Shown here in pieces: positions 10,379 through 18,950 of a stretch of 64,000 nt of DNA (the first letter of the stretch is position 1; each line of letters opens with the position of its first letter). Source of the DNA: Leucobacter aridicollis (GTDB taxonomy: Bacteria; Actinomycetota; Actinomycetes; Actinomycetales; Microbacteriaceae); the NCBI RefSeq assembly GCF_024399335.1, contig NZ_CP075339.1:1798001-1862000 (forward strand), read 5' to 3'. The notes below the pieces were generated by a model. That model searched no databases, was not told the origin of the DNA, and worked only from the letters and a program-made list of their open reading frames with translations. A program made the position numbers and the translations under genes.

Positions 10379-10415
10379 TGCGGGGTGTGCGAGATCAAAT
10401 CTCGCACACCCCGCA
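10379..10415. terminator. Hairpin between convergent parC and ankyrin gene
   Basis: A perfect 17-bp inverted repeat (arms 10379-10395 and 10399-10415) with a 3-nt loop. No T-tract follows on either strand, so it is either a bidirectional terminator of weak classical form or an RNA 3'-end stabiliser. It sits where both convergent transcripts should end. Confidence 0.75.
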
Positions 10416-10424
10416 GAGCCTTCG

Positions 10425-10472
10425 ACCGATCTCGCTTTCCGCCGATCTCGCTATCCACCGATCTCGCTATCC
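10425..10472. repeat. 16-bp unit tandem repeat (three copies) at the 3' end of the ankyrin gene
   Basis: Units at 10425-10440, 10441-10456 and 10457-10472, of the form RCCGATCTCGCTWTCC, differ at one or two positions each. The TAG stop of the minus-strand ankyrin gene (10467-10469) lies inside the third unit, so the stop-containing segment has been copied into the 3' flank. Confidence 0.92.
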
Positions 10473-11354
10473 GCCGAGGGCGCGAATGACCTGGGCCGCG
10501 GCCACGTGCCCGCCAGCCTCCGCGAGCGCGACTGCGGTAAGTCCATCGCTCCCTGCCGACCGGGGGTCGGCGCCAGCCCGCAAGGCTGCAACGACCGCGG
10601 TCGTCTCCCCAGTCCGGGCAGCTTCGACGAGCGCCGCACCGGGATCAGACGGCGCGGCCGCGGCCGCCAACGACCGCAGCACCTCGGCCTGGCCTGAGAA
10701 CCCACGCTCCTCCGCCATTTGAAGCGGAGTGAGGCCCTCGGATACCGACAGCCTGTCAAGCTCTGCACCCCCGGCGACTAGGACGCGCAGTGTCGCCAGG
10801 TAGGTTGGGTCATCGCGGCCAAGCCACACGGCCTCATGAATCGCCTGATATCCGATGTTGTTGACATGGTTGACGTCGACCCCTGCCCGGATCAAGACGC
10901 CCGAGACGTCCCAGTGGCCCCGCTCGGCCGCACGAATCAGTCCAGTTCCCTGCCAGCTGTCAAGTGCCTTTACGTCGCCGCCGTGCTTGAGGGTCAGACG
11001 CAAGAGCTCGAGGCGCCCCTCGCTCGTCGCGATAAGGTACGCCGACTGAACGGTGTCGTCTGCTGCATTCACGTCAGCGCCCCACTCGATCAGCTGCTCG
11101 GCCGCCACGACGTCGTTGGCCCAGGCAGCGTCCCGAAGACGCTGGTCAAGTTCAGCCTGGGTGAGATCTGGCTTCTCTGGGACTTCTGGCTCTGCCGGGA
11201 CCTCCGGCTGTGCGCTCTCAGACGGAGCAGGCTTTGGCGTCCCGGTCGTCGTCGGGGGTGTCTCACCGGGCTCGGGAGCACAGGCAACGAGTCCGGTGAG
11301 ACTCAGAGCCGCAAGCGCACTAGCGGCAATCGCCGCGCGTAGTCTGGCATTCAT
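10467..11354 (-). CDS. Ankyrin-repeat lipoprotein
   Basis: A 295-residue predicted lipoprotein. The basic N-terminus and hydrophobic segment end in a lipobox, LVAC, at about residues 22-25, placing the mature protein outside the membrane. A Pro/Glu-rich linker follows (about 26-62), then roughly six ankyrin repeats, with recognisable pieces such as AEQLIEWGADVNAADD, GVLIRAGVDVNHVNN, GLTPLQMAEERGFSGQ and DGLTAVALAEAGGH. Ankyrin repeats bind other proteins; the partner is unknown. The ATG at 11354 is preceded by GAGGAG about 8 nt upstream. It is downstream of the EamA transporter on the same strand with a 130-bp gap, so it may be separately transcribed. Confidence 0.9.
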   Translation of the reverse strand: MNARLRAAIAASALAALSLTGLVACAPEPGETPPTTTGTPKPAPSESAQPEVPAEPEVPEKPDLTQAELDQRLRDAAWANDVVAAEQLIEWGADVNAADDTVQSAYLIATSEGRLELLRLTLKHGGDVKALDSWQGTGLIRAAERGHWDVSGVLIRAGVDVNHVNNIGYQAIHEAVWLGRDDPTYLATLRVLVAGGAELDRLSVSEGLTPLQMAEERGFSGQAEVLRSLAAAAAPSDPGAALVEAARTGETTAVVAALRAGADPRSAGSDGLTAVALAEAGGHVAAAQVIRALGG

Positions 11355-11484
11355 CAGTGTTTCTCCTCGGTCTTCTTCACCCAACCGTAGACGGGATTGG
11401 ATGGGCATGTCTGGTCGTTCGCGACGGTCAATCGTGAGCTGTCCCGGCATTGGTATCGCACAGCTCGTGTGTGGGAAGGGTGGC

Positions 11485-12396
11485 CTACAACCCGATAAGT
11501 GCGACGCCGCAGACCACGACCGCCGCCGCCGCGAGCCGAAGTACTGGGTTGCTTTCGCGGAATCTGAAGACACCATACAGCCCAACGAGCACGACGCTCG
11601 TTTCACGCATGGGTGCGACGAGAGACAGTGGTGCGATCGTCGCCGCCGTCAGTACGAGCACGTACGAGAGCGGCGAAAGCACGCCGAAGGCGAGGAGGCT
11701 TCGCCAGTTCGCCCTGAGCTCGCCGCGAAGCCGCCGAGCAGGCTTCAACCCGCGAAGCCCCTCCGCGCCCATCATGCCTCCAAAAATGACTGCCTCCGCT
11801 GCACTTGTGCCGACCATGAACGCAACCGGAGCGATGCCGAAGCCGTTCACCATCGATACGTCCCAGAGTGTGTACGTGGCGATCGCGACCCCAGTCAATA
11901 AGCCAAACACAATCGACGGGTCGAAGCGCGCTTGGCGTTGGCCTCCGGCGAACTCTGTTCCTGCAGCGGACCGCGACCGGCCAATGAGGCCGAACGCGGT
12001 AACGCCGACAACTACGAGCAACACGCCCCCGAGCGAAAGCAGTCCGGGGCGTTCGCCGAACAGCAAGATCGACACGACCACGGTGAGGACGGGTCCGCTA
12101 CCGCGGGCAGTCGCGTAGACCGTGCTCAGGTCTCCCGCGCGATAGCCGCGCTGCAGAACGAGCATGTAAAGCACGTGCAACACGCCAGACACGACGACGG
12201 CGCGCACGAACTCCCAGGCGCCGCTCGAGCCGACGCCGCCGGTAAACGGGATCGCCGCTGACCAGACAATGGCGCTGACAACGGCGCCCCACAAGAGGAA
12301 CGGCACGCCAGACCTGCTCGACTTTGCAGCAAGTATGTTCCAGGCGGCGTGCGCGACGGCGGCGGCGAGTACGAGACCGAGGGCTGTGAGACTCAT
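11485..12396 (-). CDS. EamA/DMT family transporter
   Basis: A 303-residue membrane protein with about ten hydrophobic segments arranged as two EamA halves (roughly residues 1-125 and 150-300), typical of the drug/metabolite transporter superfamily. Features include the N-terminal AAAVAHAAWNILAAKSS and the end-of-half sequence FGERPGLLSLGGVLLVVVGV. The substrate cannot be deduced. The ATG lies 12 bp downstream of the parE stop on the same strand, so it is probably co-transcribed with parE, although no functional link is evident. Confidence 0.9.
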   Translation of the reverse strand: MSLTALGLVLAAAVAHAAWNILAAKSSRSGVPFLLWGAVVSAIVWSAAIPFTGGVGSSGAWEFVRAVVVSGVLHVLYMLVLQRGYRAGDLSTVYATARGSGPVLTVVVSILLFGERPGLLSLGGVLLVVVGVTAFGLIGRSRSAAGTEFAGGQRQARFDPSIVFGLLTGVAIATYTLWDVSMVNGFGIAPVAFMVGTSAAEAVIFGGMMGAEGLRGLKPARRLRGELRANWRSLLAFGVLSPLSYVLVLTAATIAPLSLVAPMRETSVVLVGLYGVFRFRESNPVLRLAAAAVVVCGVALIGL

Positions 12397-12408
12397 CGAG
12401 CGTTGACG

Positions 12409-14502
12409 CTAGGCGTCAATTCGCTCGCGGTCGAGATCATCGGCGTTCTCAATGATGAACTCCTTGCGTGGCGCGACGTCGTTCCCCATGAGCAGCTCAA
12501 ACATTTGTGCTGCGGCGTGAGCGTCTTCAAGGCGCACTCGCCGAAGTGTGCGGTGCTCTCGGTCCATCGTTGTCTCAGCGAGCTGATCGGCATCCATCTC
12601 GCCGAGGCCCTTGTAGCGTTGGATCGGCTCCTGATACTTCTTCCCCCGCTTCCGGAGGTCGGCGAGCAGGGTCTGCAGTTCCTTCTCGCTGTAGGTGTAT
12701 ATCACGTCATTTGGCTTCCGGCCGGAGTTCTGCACGATGACCCGATGCAGAGGCGGGACAGCGGCGTAAACTCGGCCGGCCTCAAGCATCGGCCGCATGT
12801 AGCGGAAGAATAGAGTGAGCAGAAGGGTGCGAATGTGCGCGCCATCGACGTCGGCGTCGCTCATCAAAATCACCTTGCCGTAGCGGGCAGCATCTAGATC
12901 AAAATCGCGGCCCGAACCCGCTCCAATCACCTTGATGATTGCCCCGCACTCAGCGTTCGAGAGCATCTCGGCGAGCGATGCCTTCTGCACGTTGAGAATC
13001 TTGCCTCGAATTGGCAGGAGTGCCTGATACTCACTGTCACGCGCAGGTTTCGCGGTGCCAAGCGCGCTGTCGCCCTCGACGATGAACAGTTCAGAGTTCG
13101 CGACGTCCTTGGACCTGCAATCGATGAGCTTCGACGGCAGCGACGAACTCTCGAGGGTGCTCTTGCGGCGAGCAGTGTCGCGCTGCGCACGCATCGCGAT
13201 CCGAGACTTCATCTCGGACACCATCTTCTCAAGCAGCGTCGAGGTTTGCGCTTTGTCGTGCTTCTTGGGTGAGTCGTACCGCTCGCTGAGCGCGCTCGTG
13301 ACCGCGCGGGAGACAATCTGGCGCACTGCCGCAGTGCCGAGCACTTCCTTCGTCTGCCCCTCGAACTGCGGTTCAGGGACCCGGACGGTAACAACTGCTG
13401 TCAGTCCAGTGAGGATGTCATCTTTGTCGGGTTTATCTGAGCCAGCCTTCAGCTTGCGCGCATTGGTCTCGATCTGCTTCCTGAAGAACTTCGTGAGCCC
13501 CTGCTCAAAACCAGAGAGGTGCGTGCCACCCTTCGGTGTCGAGATAATATTCACAAAGCTCTGGATCTCCGTGTCGTAGCCGGTGCCCCAACGCAGTGCA
13601 ATATCCACCTCACACTCGCGTTCGACCTCCCTCGAAACGAGATGGCCCGTCGTCTCGTCCATGACAGGAACTGTCTCCGTAAACTTCCCAGAGTCCTGGA
13701 CGCGCCAGGTATCAGTGACAGGTGCGTCGAGGGCGAGAAAGTTAACGAACTCGGAGATTCCGCCCTCATAGTTGAAGCTATGCACCGCCGGCGCGCCAGA
13801 CTCATCGAGAGATTCGGCTCGGTAATCGGAAATGTCGATCGTGAGCCCCGGGACGAGGAACGCGGTCTGACGCGCACGGCCAACCAGCGAATCGACTTCG
13901 AAGCGGGCGGTTGGCAGGAAGATCTGGGGATCCGCCCAGTAGCGAACTCGGGTGCCAGTGACACCCTTCTTCACCTTCCCGACGACCCGAAGCTCGGTGG
14001 CACGGTCAAAGGGCGTGAAGGGACTATCGGGCCCCGCGCCCGCGAACACACCCGGCTCGCCGTGGCGGAACGACATCGCCCACGTCTTGCCGTCGCGGTC
14101 AACCTCGACATCGAGGCGTGACGAGAGCGCGTTCACAACCGAGGCGCCGACACCGTGCAGGCCACCTGAGGACGCGTAGCCGCCACCGCCGAACTTACCG
14201 CCGGCGTGCAGCTTGGTGAAGACGAGCTCGACGCCGCTGAGGCCGCTTCGCGGCTCGACGTCCACTGGCACGCCGCGACCATTGTCTGCGACTGTGACTG
14301 ACCCGTCATCGTGCAGCGTGATCTTGATGTCTGCACCGTGTCCGGCGAGGGCCTCATCGACCGAGTTGTCAATGATCTCCCAGAGGCAGTGCATAAGCCC
14401 GCGTGAATCGGTCGTGCCGATATACATGCCGGGTCGCTTGCGAACTGCTTCAAGCCCCTCGAGGACAGTGAGGTGCCTGGCGGAGTAACTGGATTCAGCC
14501 AC
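12409..14502 (-). CDS. parE: DNA topoisomerase IV subunit B
   Basis: The ATPase subunit of topoisomerase IV, partner of ParC; the protein is 697 residues from the chosen start. The GHKL ATPase elements EIIDNSVDEALAGHG, DNGRGVPVD and GLHGVGASVVNALS are present, then the transducer, then the TOPRIM domain with VEGDSALG, PIRGKILNVQKA and SDADVDGAHIRTLLL. The frame is open to 14658, but I prefer the GTG at 14502 (protein MAESSYSARHLTVLEG...) because GCAGG lies about 9 nt upstream and the family begins there. The next upstream gene is divergent. parE and parC are in opposite orientation rather than in one operon. Confidence 0.93.
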   Translation of the reverse strand: MAESSYSARHLTVLEGLEAVRKRPGMYIGTTDSRGLMHCLWEIIDNSVDEALAGHGADIKITLHDDGSVTVADNGRGVPVDVEPRSGLSGVELVFTKLHAGGKFGGGGYASSGGLHGVGASVVNALSSRLDVEVDRDGKTWAMSFRHGEPGVFAGAGPDSPFTPFDRATELRVVGKVKKGVTGTRVRYWADPQIFLPTARFEVDSLVGRARQTAFLVPGLTIDISDYRAESLDESGAPAVHSFNYEGGISEFVNFLALDAPVTDTWRVQDSGKFTETVPVMDETTGHLVSREVERECEVDIALRWGTGYDTEIQSFVNIISTPKGGTHLSGFEQGLTKFFRKQIETNARKLKAGSDKPDKDDILTGLTAVVTVRVPEPQFEGQTKEVLGTAAVRQIVSRAVTSALSERYDSPKKHDKAQTSTLLEKMVSEMKSRIAMRAQRDTARRKSTLESSSLPSKLIDCRSKDVANSELFIVEGDSALGTAKPARDSEYQALLPIRGKILNVQKASLAEMLSNAECGAIIKVIGAGSGRDFDLDAARYGKVILMSDADVDGAHIRTLLLTLFFRYMRPMLEAGRVYAAVPPLHRVIVQNSGRKPNDVIYTYSEKELQTLLADLRKRGKKYQEPIQRYKGLGEMDADQLAETTMDREHRTLRRVRLEDAHAAAQMFELLMGNDVAPRKEFIIENADDLDRERIDA

Positions 14503-14701
14503 GTGAAAGAACCTGCTTTCTTGGAGACTCACCCACTGTAGAACACACCTGCGACAGTCGGGCTGAGCGCGGGCGGCGAGTGAAGAACTCGCTGCCAAAT
14601 ATCCGTTCGCCGTACGCGTTGAGCGAAACAAGCGCAGCAAACAGGGCGCTTGCGGCATTGGGGTGGTTGGATAGAGGTAATTGAACTACCGGGAGGTGGC
14701 C

Positions 14702-14926
14702 ATGAGCACACTGGAACAGACCGCTGACGTAGCGGACGTAACTGCGGCGGACCGTCCGCTCAGTGGACTTGATCGCTGCGATAGCTGCGGCGCACAAGCG
14801 TACGTTCGCGTGACACTTGGCGGAAGCGAGCTGCTCTTCTGCGCGCATCACGCGACAAAGCACGAGGCAAAGCTTCGCCCGATGGCTGAAGCCTGGCACG
14901 ATGAGAGCCACAGACTGAACGCGTAG
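14702..14926 (+). CDS. Small zinc-binding DUF7455-type protein
   Basis: A 74-residue protein with a treble-clef-like metal site: LDRCDSCGAQAYVRV (CxxC) followed by LLFCAHHATKH (C, H, H). Such proteins are widespread next to sigA or parE in actinobacteria and are annotated as DUF7455; their role is unknown. The ATG at 14702 is preceded by GGGAGG about 6 nt upstream; a longer frame starting at 14681 lacks a ribosome binding site. A strong intrinsic terminator follows directly. Confidence 0.88.
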   Translation: MSTLEQTADVADVTAADRPLSGLDRCDSCGAQAYVRVTLGGSELLFCAHHATKHEAKLRPMAEAWHDESHRLNA

Positions 14927-14939
14927 TTCTGTCCGCTGC

Positions 14940-14979
14940 AGGAGTGGGCCCGGGAGTTTCCCGGGCCCACTCCTTTTTT
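14940..14979 (+). terminator. Rho-independent terminator of the DUF7455 gene
   Basis: A perfect 16-bp GC-rich stem (14940-14955 with 14959-14974), a 3-nt loop and a T-tract (14975-14979), 13 nt after the stop codon. Confidence 0.97.
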
Positions 14980-15011
14980 CGCGCGATTTGCGAGCCACTG
15001 CAGAGCAACGA

Positions 15012-15046
15012 CGAAAGGGCACGGAGGAAACCTCCGTGCCCTTTCG
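15012..15046 (-). terminator. Terminator hairpin of sigA
   Basis: A perfect 16-bp inverted repeat (15012-15027 with 15031-15046) and AAA loop, 19 bp beyond the sigA stop. No long T-run follows on the minus strand. Together with the neighbouring terminator it separates two convergent transcripts. Confidence 0.85.
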
Positions 15047-15064
15047 AGCGAACCTCGCTCAGTC

Positions 15065-16321
15065 TTAATCCAGGTAGTCGCGCAGCTGCTGGCTCCGCGA
15101 CGGATGGCGGAGCTTCGCCATTGTCTTCGACTCGATCTGACGAATACGCTCACGGGTGACACCGAAGGTGTCACCAATCTGGTCAAGCGTCTTCGGCATT
15201 CCGTCACCAAGACCAAAGCGCATCTTGATGACACCGGCCTCGCGCTCTGAGAGCGAGTCGAGCAGCTGCTCGAGCTGCTGCTGCAGCATAGTGAAGCCAA
15301 CGGCGTCAGCGGGAACGATCGCCTCGGTGTCCTCGATCAGATCACCGAACTCGCTGTCGCCATCCTCGCCAAGCGGGGTGTGGAGCGAGATCGGCTCACG
15401 GCCGTACTTCTGGACCTCGATGACCTTCTCGGTCGTCATGTCCAGCTCGCGGCTCAGCTCTTCAGGTGTGGGCTCGCGACCGAGATCCTGCAGCATCTGT
15501 CGCTGCACGCGTGCAAGCTTGTTGATGACCTCAACCATGTGCACCGGAATACGAATCGTGCGCGCCTGGTCGGCCATCGCGCGCGTAATCGCCTGGCGGA
15601 TCCACCACGTTGCGTACGTGGAGAACTTGAAGCCCTTGGTGTAGTCGAACTTCTCTACCGCGCGGATCAGACCGAGGTTGCCCTCCTGGATAAGGTCCAG
15701 GAACTGCATTCCTCGCCCTGTGTAACGCTTTGCAAGCGACACAACAAGGCGCAGGTTGGCTCCGAGCAGGTGGCTCTTTGCGCGCTGACCATCGCGGGCA
15801 ACCCACTTCAGCTCGCGCTCAAGCTTCTTCGGAAGCCCCTTCTCAGTGCCAAGCTTCTCCTCGGCGAACAGGCCGGCCTCGATACGCATCGCAAGCTCGA
15901 CCTCCTCAGCCGCGTTGAGCAGGGCGACCTTTCCGATCTGCTTGAGGTAATCCTTCACAGGGTCGGCAGTGGCGCCAGGGATCGCGGTCGTGACTGTCGG
16001 CACGTCCTCCTCGTCCCCGGCCTTCAGGACGATCGCTCCAGTCGGGAGAGGCTCTTGATGTTCTGCGGCCGGCTGCTCTTCCTCAGCCTGCTCGTCAACC
16101 TCAGTCGCTTCAGTATCGTCAGGCGCGTCGACGATTTCATCGACCGCCTTCTTCGCGCGGGTAGCTGGCTTCTTGGCGGGAGCCTTCTTCGCCGCAGTCG
16201 TCTTCGCTGCCGACGCGGCCTTCTTCGCCGGAGCCTTCTTCGCGGGCGCCTCGGCCGCGTTCTGTTCGTCGCTCTCAGCCGCCTTCGCCGCGCGAGACTT
16301 GGTCGTTGTCGCTGTTGCCAC
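15065..16321 (-). CDS. sigA: Primary RNA polymerase sigma factor (RpoD/HrdB type)
   Basis: The housekeeping sigma-70 factor, 418 residues. The N-terminus (about 1-105) is an Ala/Lys/Pro-rich histone-like tail (repeats such as AKKAPAKK) followed by an acidic stretch, as in other actinobacterial primary sigmas. Region 1.2 begins near [16 protein letters not shown]. Region 2 has the diagnostic [20 protein letters not shown] and [13 protein letters not shown]. Region 3 is at [16 protein letters not shown], and region 4.2 is [20 protein letters not shown]. The GTG start at 16321 is preceded by GAGAGGA; an upstream frame continues but lacks conservation. A TTGACA hexamer lies about 65 bp upstream (16384-16389). 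Confidence 0.96.
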   Translation of the reverse strand: MATATTTKSRAAKAAESDEQNAAEAPAKKAPAKKAASAAKTTAAKKAPAKKPATRAKKAVDEIVDAPDDTEATEVDEQAEEEQPAAEHQEPLPTGAIVLKAGDEEDVPTVTTAIPGATADPVKDYLKQIGKVALLNAAEEVELAMRIEAGLFAEEKLGTEKGLPKKLERELKWVARDGQRAKSHLLGANLRLVVSLAKRYTGRGMQFLDLIQEGNLGLIRAVEKFDYTKGFKFSTYATWWIRQAITRAMADQARTIRIPVHMVEVINKLARVQRQMLQDLGREPTPEELSRELDMTTEKVIEVQKYGREPISLHTPLGEDGDSEFGDLIEDTEAIVPADAVGFTMLQQQLEQLLDSLSEREAGVIKMRFGLGDGMPKTLDQIGDTFGVTRERIRQIESKTMAKLRHPSRSQQLRDYLD

Positions 16322-16433
16322 GCAACTTCCTCTCAGATCTCGTCGATGCGCGTCCAAAAAACTGCGCACACCATGAAAACCCATGTCAAGCCCGCGGTAT
16401 TCCCGCGACGGTTGAATGGGTTCCTGCTTTCTA

Positions 16434-17369
16434 TTATTGCACGGCTGGGCCGTCATTGTTTTCAGGGCCCTGCTGACGCTCCGCAAGGAACCGTTCAAGT
16501 TCACTCGCGAGCTGATCGGCGGTCGGCATCGTCCCCTCCTCGCCGAGCAAGGACGACGAACGGTCGCCGTGCGCTTCAACGTACGCGTCGAAGCGGCGCT
16601 CGAGGTTGTCAAGCATCTCTCGCGACTCCTCGTTCTCGGCGATCTGGCGATCAACCTGAGCCCTGAAATCGTGCGCACGTTCCTTTGCTTCATCAATTGC
16701 GAAAAGCAGTCCCGTCGCCGCCATCACGTTCTCGAGTGCTGCGGTGAGCAGTTCGGGGTACTCATTGTTTGCTAGGTAGTGGGGCACGAGATGGGCGAAC
16801 CCGACAACCTCTTCACCAACACCGTGCAGCCTGTACTCAAGAAGATGCACAATGCTTGCAGGCAGCCGCGTGGTCGGCTTCCACGCCGAACGCTCCATGA
16901 GATCTTCGCGGGTGCCGCTCACAGTTGCCACGATCGGCCGCGTGTGAGGCACTGGCATCGGGATCGCCTGAACCCAGGTAGTCACCGACACCTCAAACTC
17001 GTGCACAAGCAGGAGGACGGACTCAACGAAGGCCTCCCACCGAAAGTCTGGCTCGAAGCCTGAAAGCAGCAGGAATGGCGCACCGAGCTCGTCGCGAGCG
17101 AGGCTCAGCGTAAGTTCTTCGGGGCTGTAGTCAGTGAAATGATCCTCATCAAACGTGATGAGGGGGCGACGGGCCCGGTAGTCGAGAAGGGCGTCAGTGT
17201 CGAAGCGGACGATCTCTTCGGGCGCGCACCGTTCCCACAGGTATTGCTCAAGCTGCGAGACCGCGTTTCCAGCGTCTGTCGAGCCCGAGAGCGCGACAAC
17301 AAGAGGGAGGCCCTTGGCGACACTCGCACGGCGCTCCGCGTACACGGCAGAGAAGAGGTTTTCAGTCAC
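16434..17369 (-). CDS. PAC2 family protein
   Basis: A 311-residue protein of the PAC2 (proteasome assembly chaperone 2-like) family found across actinobacteria. Recognisable segments are [50 protein letters not shown] and [16 protein letters not shown]. The C-terminal 90 residues are helical and charged, with a possible coiled coil around [20 protein letters not shown]. The exact bacterial role is not known. The start codon is GTG, and the gene is divergent from lpdA across 160 bp. Confidence 0.9.
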   Translation of the reverse strand: MTENLFSAVYAERRASVAKGLPLVVALSGSTDAGNAVSQLEQYLWERCAPEEIVRFDTDALLDYRARRPLITFDEDHFTDYSPEELTLSLARDELGAPFLLLSGFEPDFRWEAFVESVLLLVHEFEVSVTTWVQAIPMPVPHTRPIVATVSGTREDLMERSAWKPTTRLPASIVHLLEYRLHGVGEEVVGFAHLVPHYLANNEYPELLTAALENVMAATGLLFAIDEAKERAHDFRAQVDRQIAENEESREMLDNLERRFDAYVEAHGDRSSSLLGEEGTMPTADQLASELERFLAERQQGPENNDGPAVQ

Positions 17370-17529
17370 GGTTCCATTCTACGAAACCAGGCGCTGAGCG
17401 GGACGAAATGCGCGAAGAGCGAACACTTGAGGTTCCGCTGCCGGAGATTCGCAGAAGTAGTAGGCTAAACGATGCGCACCGCATACCGCGCGGATCAGGC
17501 ACAGTATTGAGACCCGAGGGAGACCCCAC

Positions 17530-18903
17530 TTGGCCGAGCACCAGTTTGACATCGTAGTTCTTGGTGGCGGAAGCGCCGGATACGCGACCGCAGTCAGAGC
17601 AACACAGCTTGGAATGACCGCAGCGATCATTGAGAAGGACAAGCTCGGTGGCACATGTCTCCACCGTGGCTGCGTGCCGACGAAGGCCCTGCTTCATTCT
17701 GCAGAGGTCGCAGACGTAGCCCGCGAGGGCGCAACCTACGGCATCAACTCGTCCGTTGAGTCGATCGACATTGTCGCAGTGAACGCTTTCCGCGAGAAGC
17801 TCGTTGCAGGCAAGCACAAGGGCCTCCAGGGCCTCATCAAGGCGAACGGCATCACGGTCTTTGAAGGCGAGGGCCGTCTGGCTTCGCCGAACACTGTCCA
17901 GGTCGGGGCAGACACCGTCGTTGGTAAGAATGTCGTACTTGCTTCCGGCTCGTACTCGCGTTCGCTCCCGGGCCTCGAGATTGGTGGCCGCGTCATCACC
18001 AGCGAGCACGCACTCGAGCTGCAGGAGATCCCGAGCAAGGTCATCGTTCTCGGCGGCGGTGTCATCGGCGTCGAGTTCGCAAGTGTGTGGCGCTCGTTTG
18101 GCGCCGAGGTCACCATCGTTGAGGGCCTCCCCCACCTTGTGCCGAACGAAGAGGAGTCGGTCTCGAAGCAGCTCGAGCGCGCATTCCGCAAGCGTGGGAT
18201 CGACTACAAGCTTGGCGTCCGTTTCCAGGGCGTCACGCAGGACGCTTCAAGTGTCACTGTGACTCTTGAAGACGGAACGACTCTCAGCGCCGACTACCTG
18301 CTGGTTGCAGTCGGCCGCGGCCCGGCAACGGCCGGACTCGGATATGAAGAAGCCGGAATCGAGATGGATCGCGGTTTCGTTCTGACCACCGAACGTCTCG
18401 CCACGAACGTTCCAGGCGTCTACGCCGTCGGCGATATTGTTCCCGGTCTGCAGCTCGCGCATCGCGGCTACCAGCAGGGCATCTTTGTTGCCGAGGAAAT
18501 TGCGGGTCTTAACCCCGTCGTGGTCGCAGACGTCAACATCCCCAAGGTGACCTACTGTGACCCTGAAATCGCCTCCGTCGGTCTGACCGAGGCGAAGGCT
18601 GCTGAAAAGTACGGCGCCGAGAACATCTCGTCGTACGAGTACAACCTTGCGGGCAACGCCAAGAGCTCCATCCTCGGCACCGCAGGAACGGTGAAGGCCG
18701 TCCGACTGAACGACGGCCCCGTGCTCGGGGTCCACATGATTGGCGCTCGCGTCGGCGAGCTCGTCGGCGAGGCCCAGCTCATTGTGAACTGGGAGGCGTA
18801 CCCCGAGGACGTCGCTCCGTTCGTGCACGGGCACCCGACCCAGAATGAGACCATCGGCGAAGCAATGCTCAAGCTCGCCGGCAAGCCGCTGCACGCCATC
18901 TAA
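17530..18903 (+). CDS. lpdA: Dihydrolipoyl dehydrogenase (E3)
   Basis: A flavoprotein that reoxidises dihydrolipoyl groups of 2-oxoacid dehydrogenase complexes with NAD+. It has 457 residues. An N-terminal FAD-binding motif VVLGGGSAGYATAVRA is followed by the redox disulfide GGTCLHRGCVPTK (Cys43, Cys48). The NAD-binding motif VIVLGGGVIGVEFASVW, the second FAD motif YAVGDIVPG and the C-terminal active-site HGHPTQNETIGEA are present. The start is TTG at 17530, supported by GAGGGAG about 8 nt upstream. sucB follows after 47 bp on the same strand, so E3 and E2 form one unit. Confidence 0.96.
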   Translation: MAEHQFDIVVLGGGSAGYATAVRATQLGMTAAIIEKDKLGGTCLHRGCVPTKALLHSAEVADVAREGATYGINSSVESIDIVAVNAFREKLVAGKHKGLQGLIKANGITVFEGEGRLASPNTVQVGADTVVGKNVVLASGSYSRSLPGLEIGGRVITSEHALELQEIPSKVIVLGGGVIGVEFASVWRSFGAEVTIVEGLPHLVPNEEESVSKQLERAFRKRGIDYKLGVRFQGVTQDASSVTVTLEDGTTLSADYLLVAVGRGPATAGLGYEEAGIEMDRGFVLTTERLATNVPGVYAVGDIVPGLQLAHRGYQQGIFVAEEIAGLNPVVVADVNIPKVTYCDPEIASVGLTEAKAAEKYGAENISSYEYNLAGNAKSSILGTAGTVKAVRLNDGPVLGVHMIGARVGELVGEAQLIVNWEAYPEDVAPFVHGHPTQNETIGEAMLKLAGKPLHAI

Positions 18904-18950
18904 GCGGCACCACAAGCTAGATCTAGAAGAAATTTAGAAGGAGAATCACG

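Noticed and set aside
13519..14121. 200-codon plus-strand frame
   Set aside because: It is antisense to the conserved ATPase domain of parE.
16384..16389. TTGACA hexamer upstream of sigA as a mapped promoter
   Set aside because: No convincing -10 hexamer lies 16-19 bp downstream, so it is mentioned only within the sigA entry.
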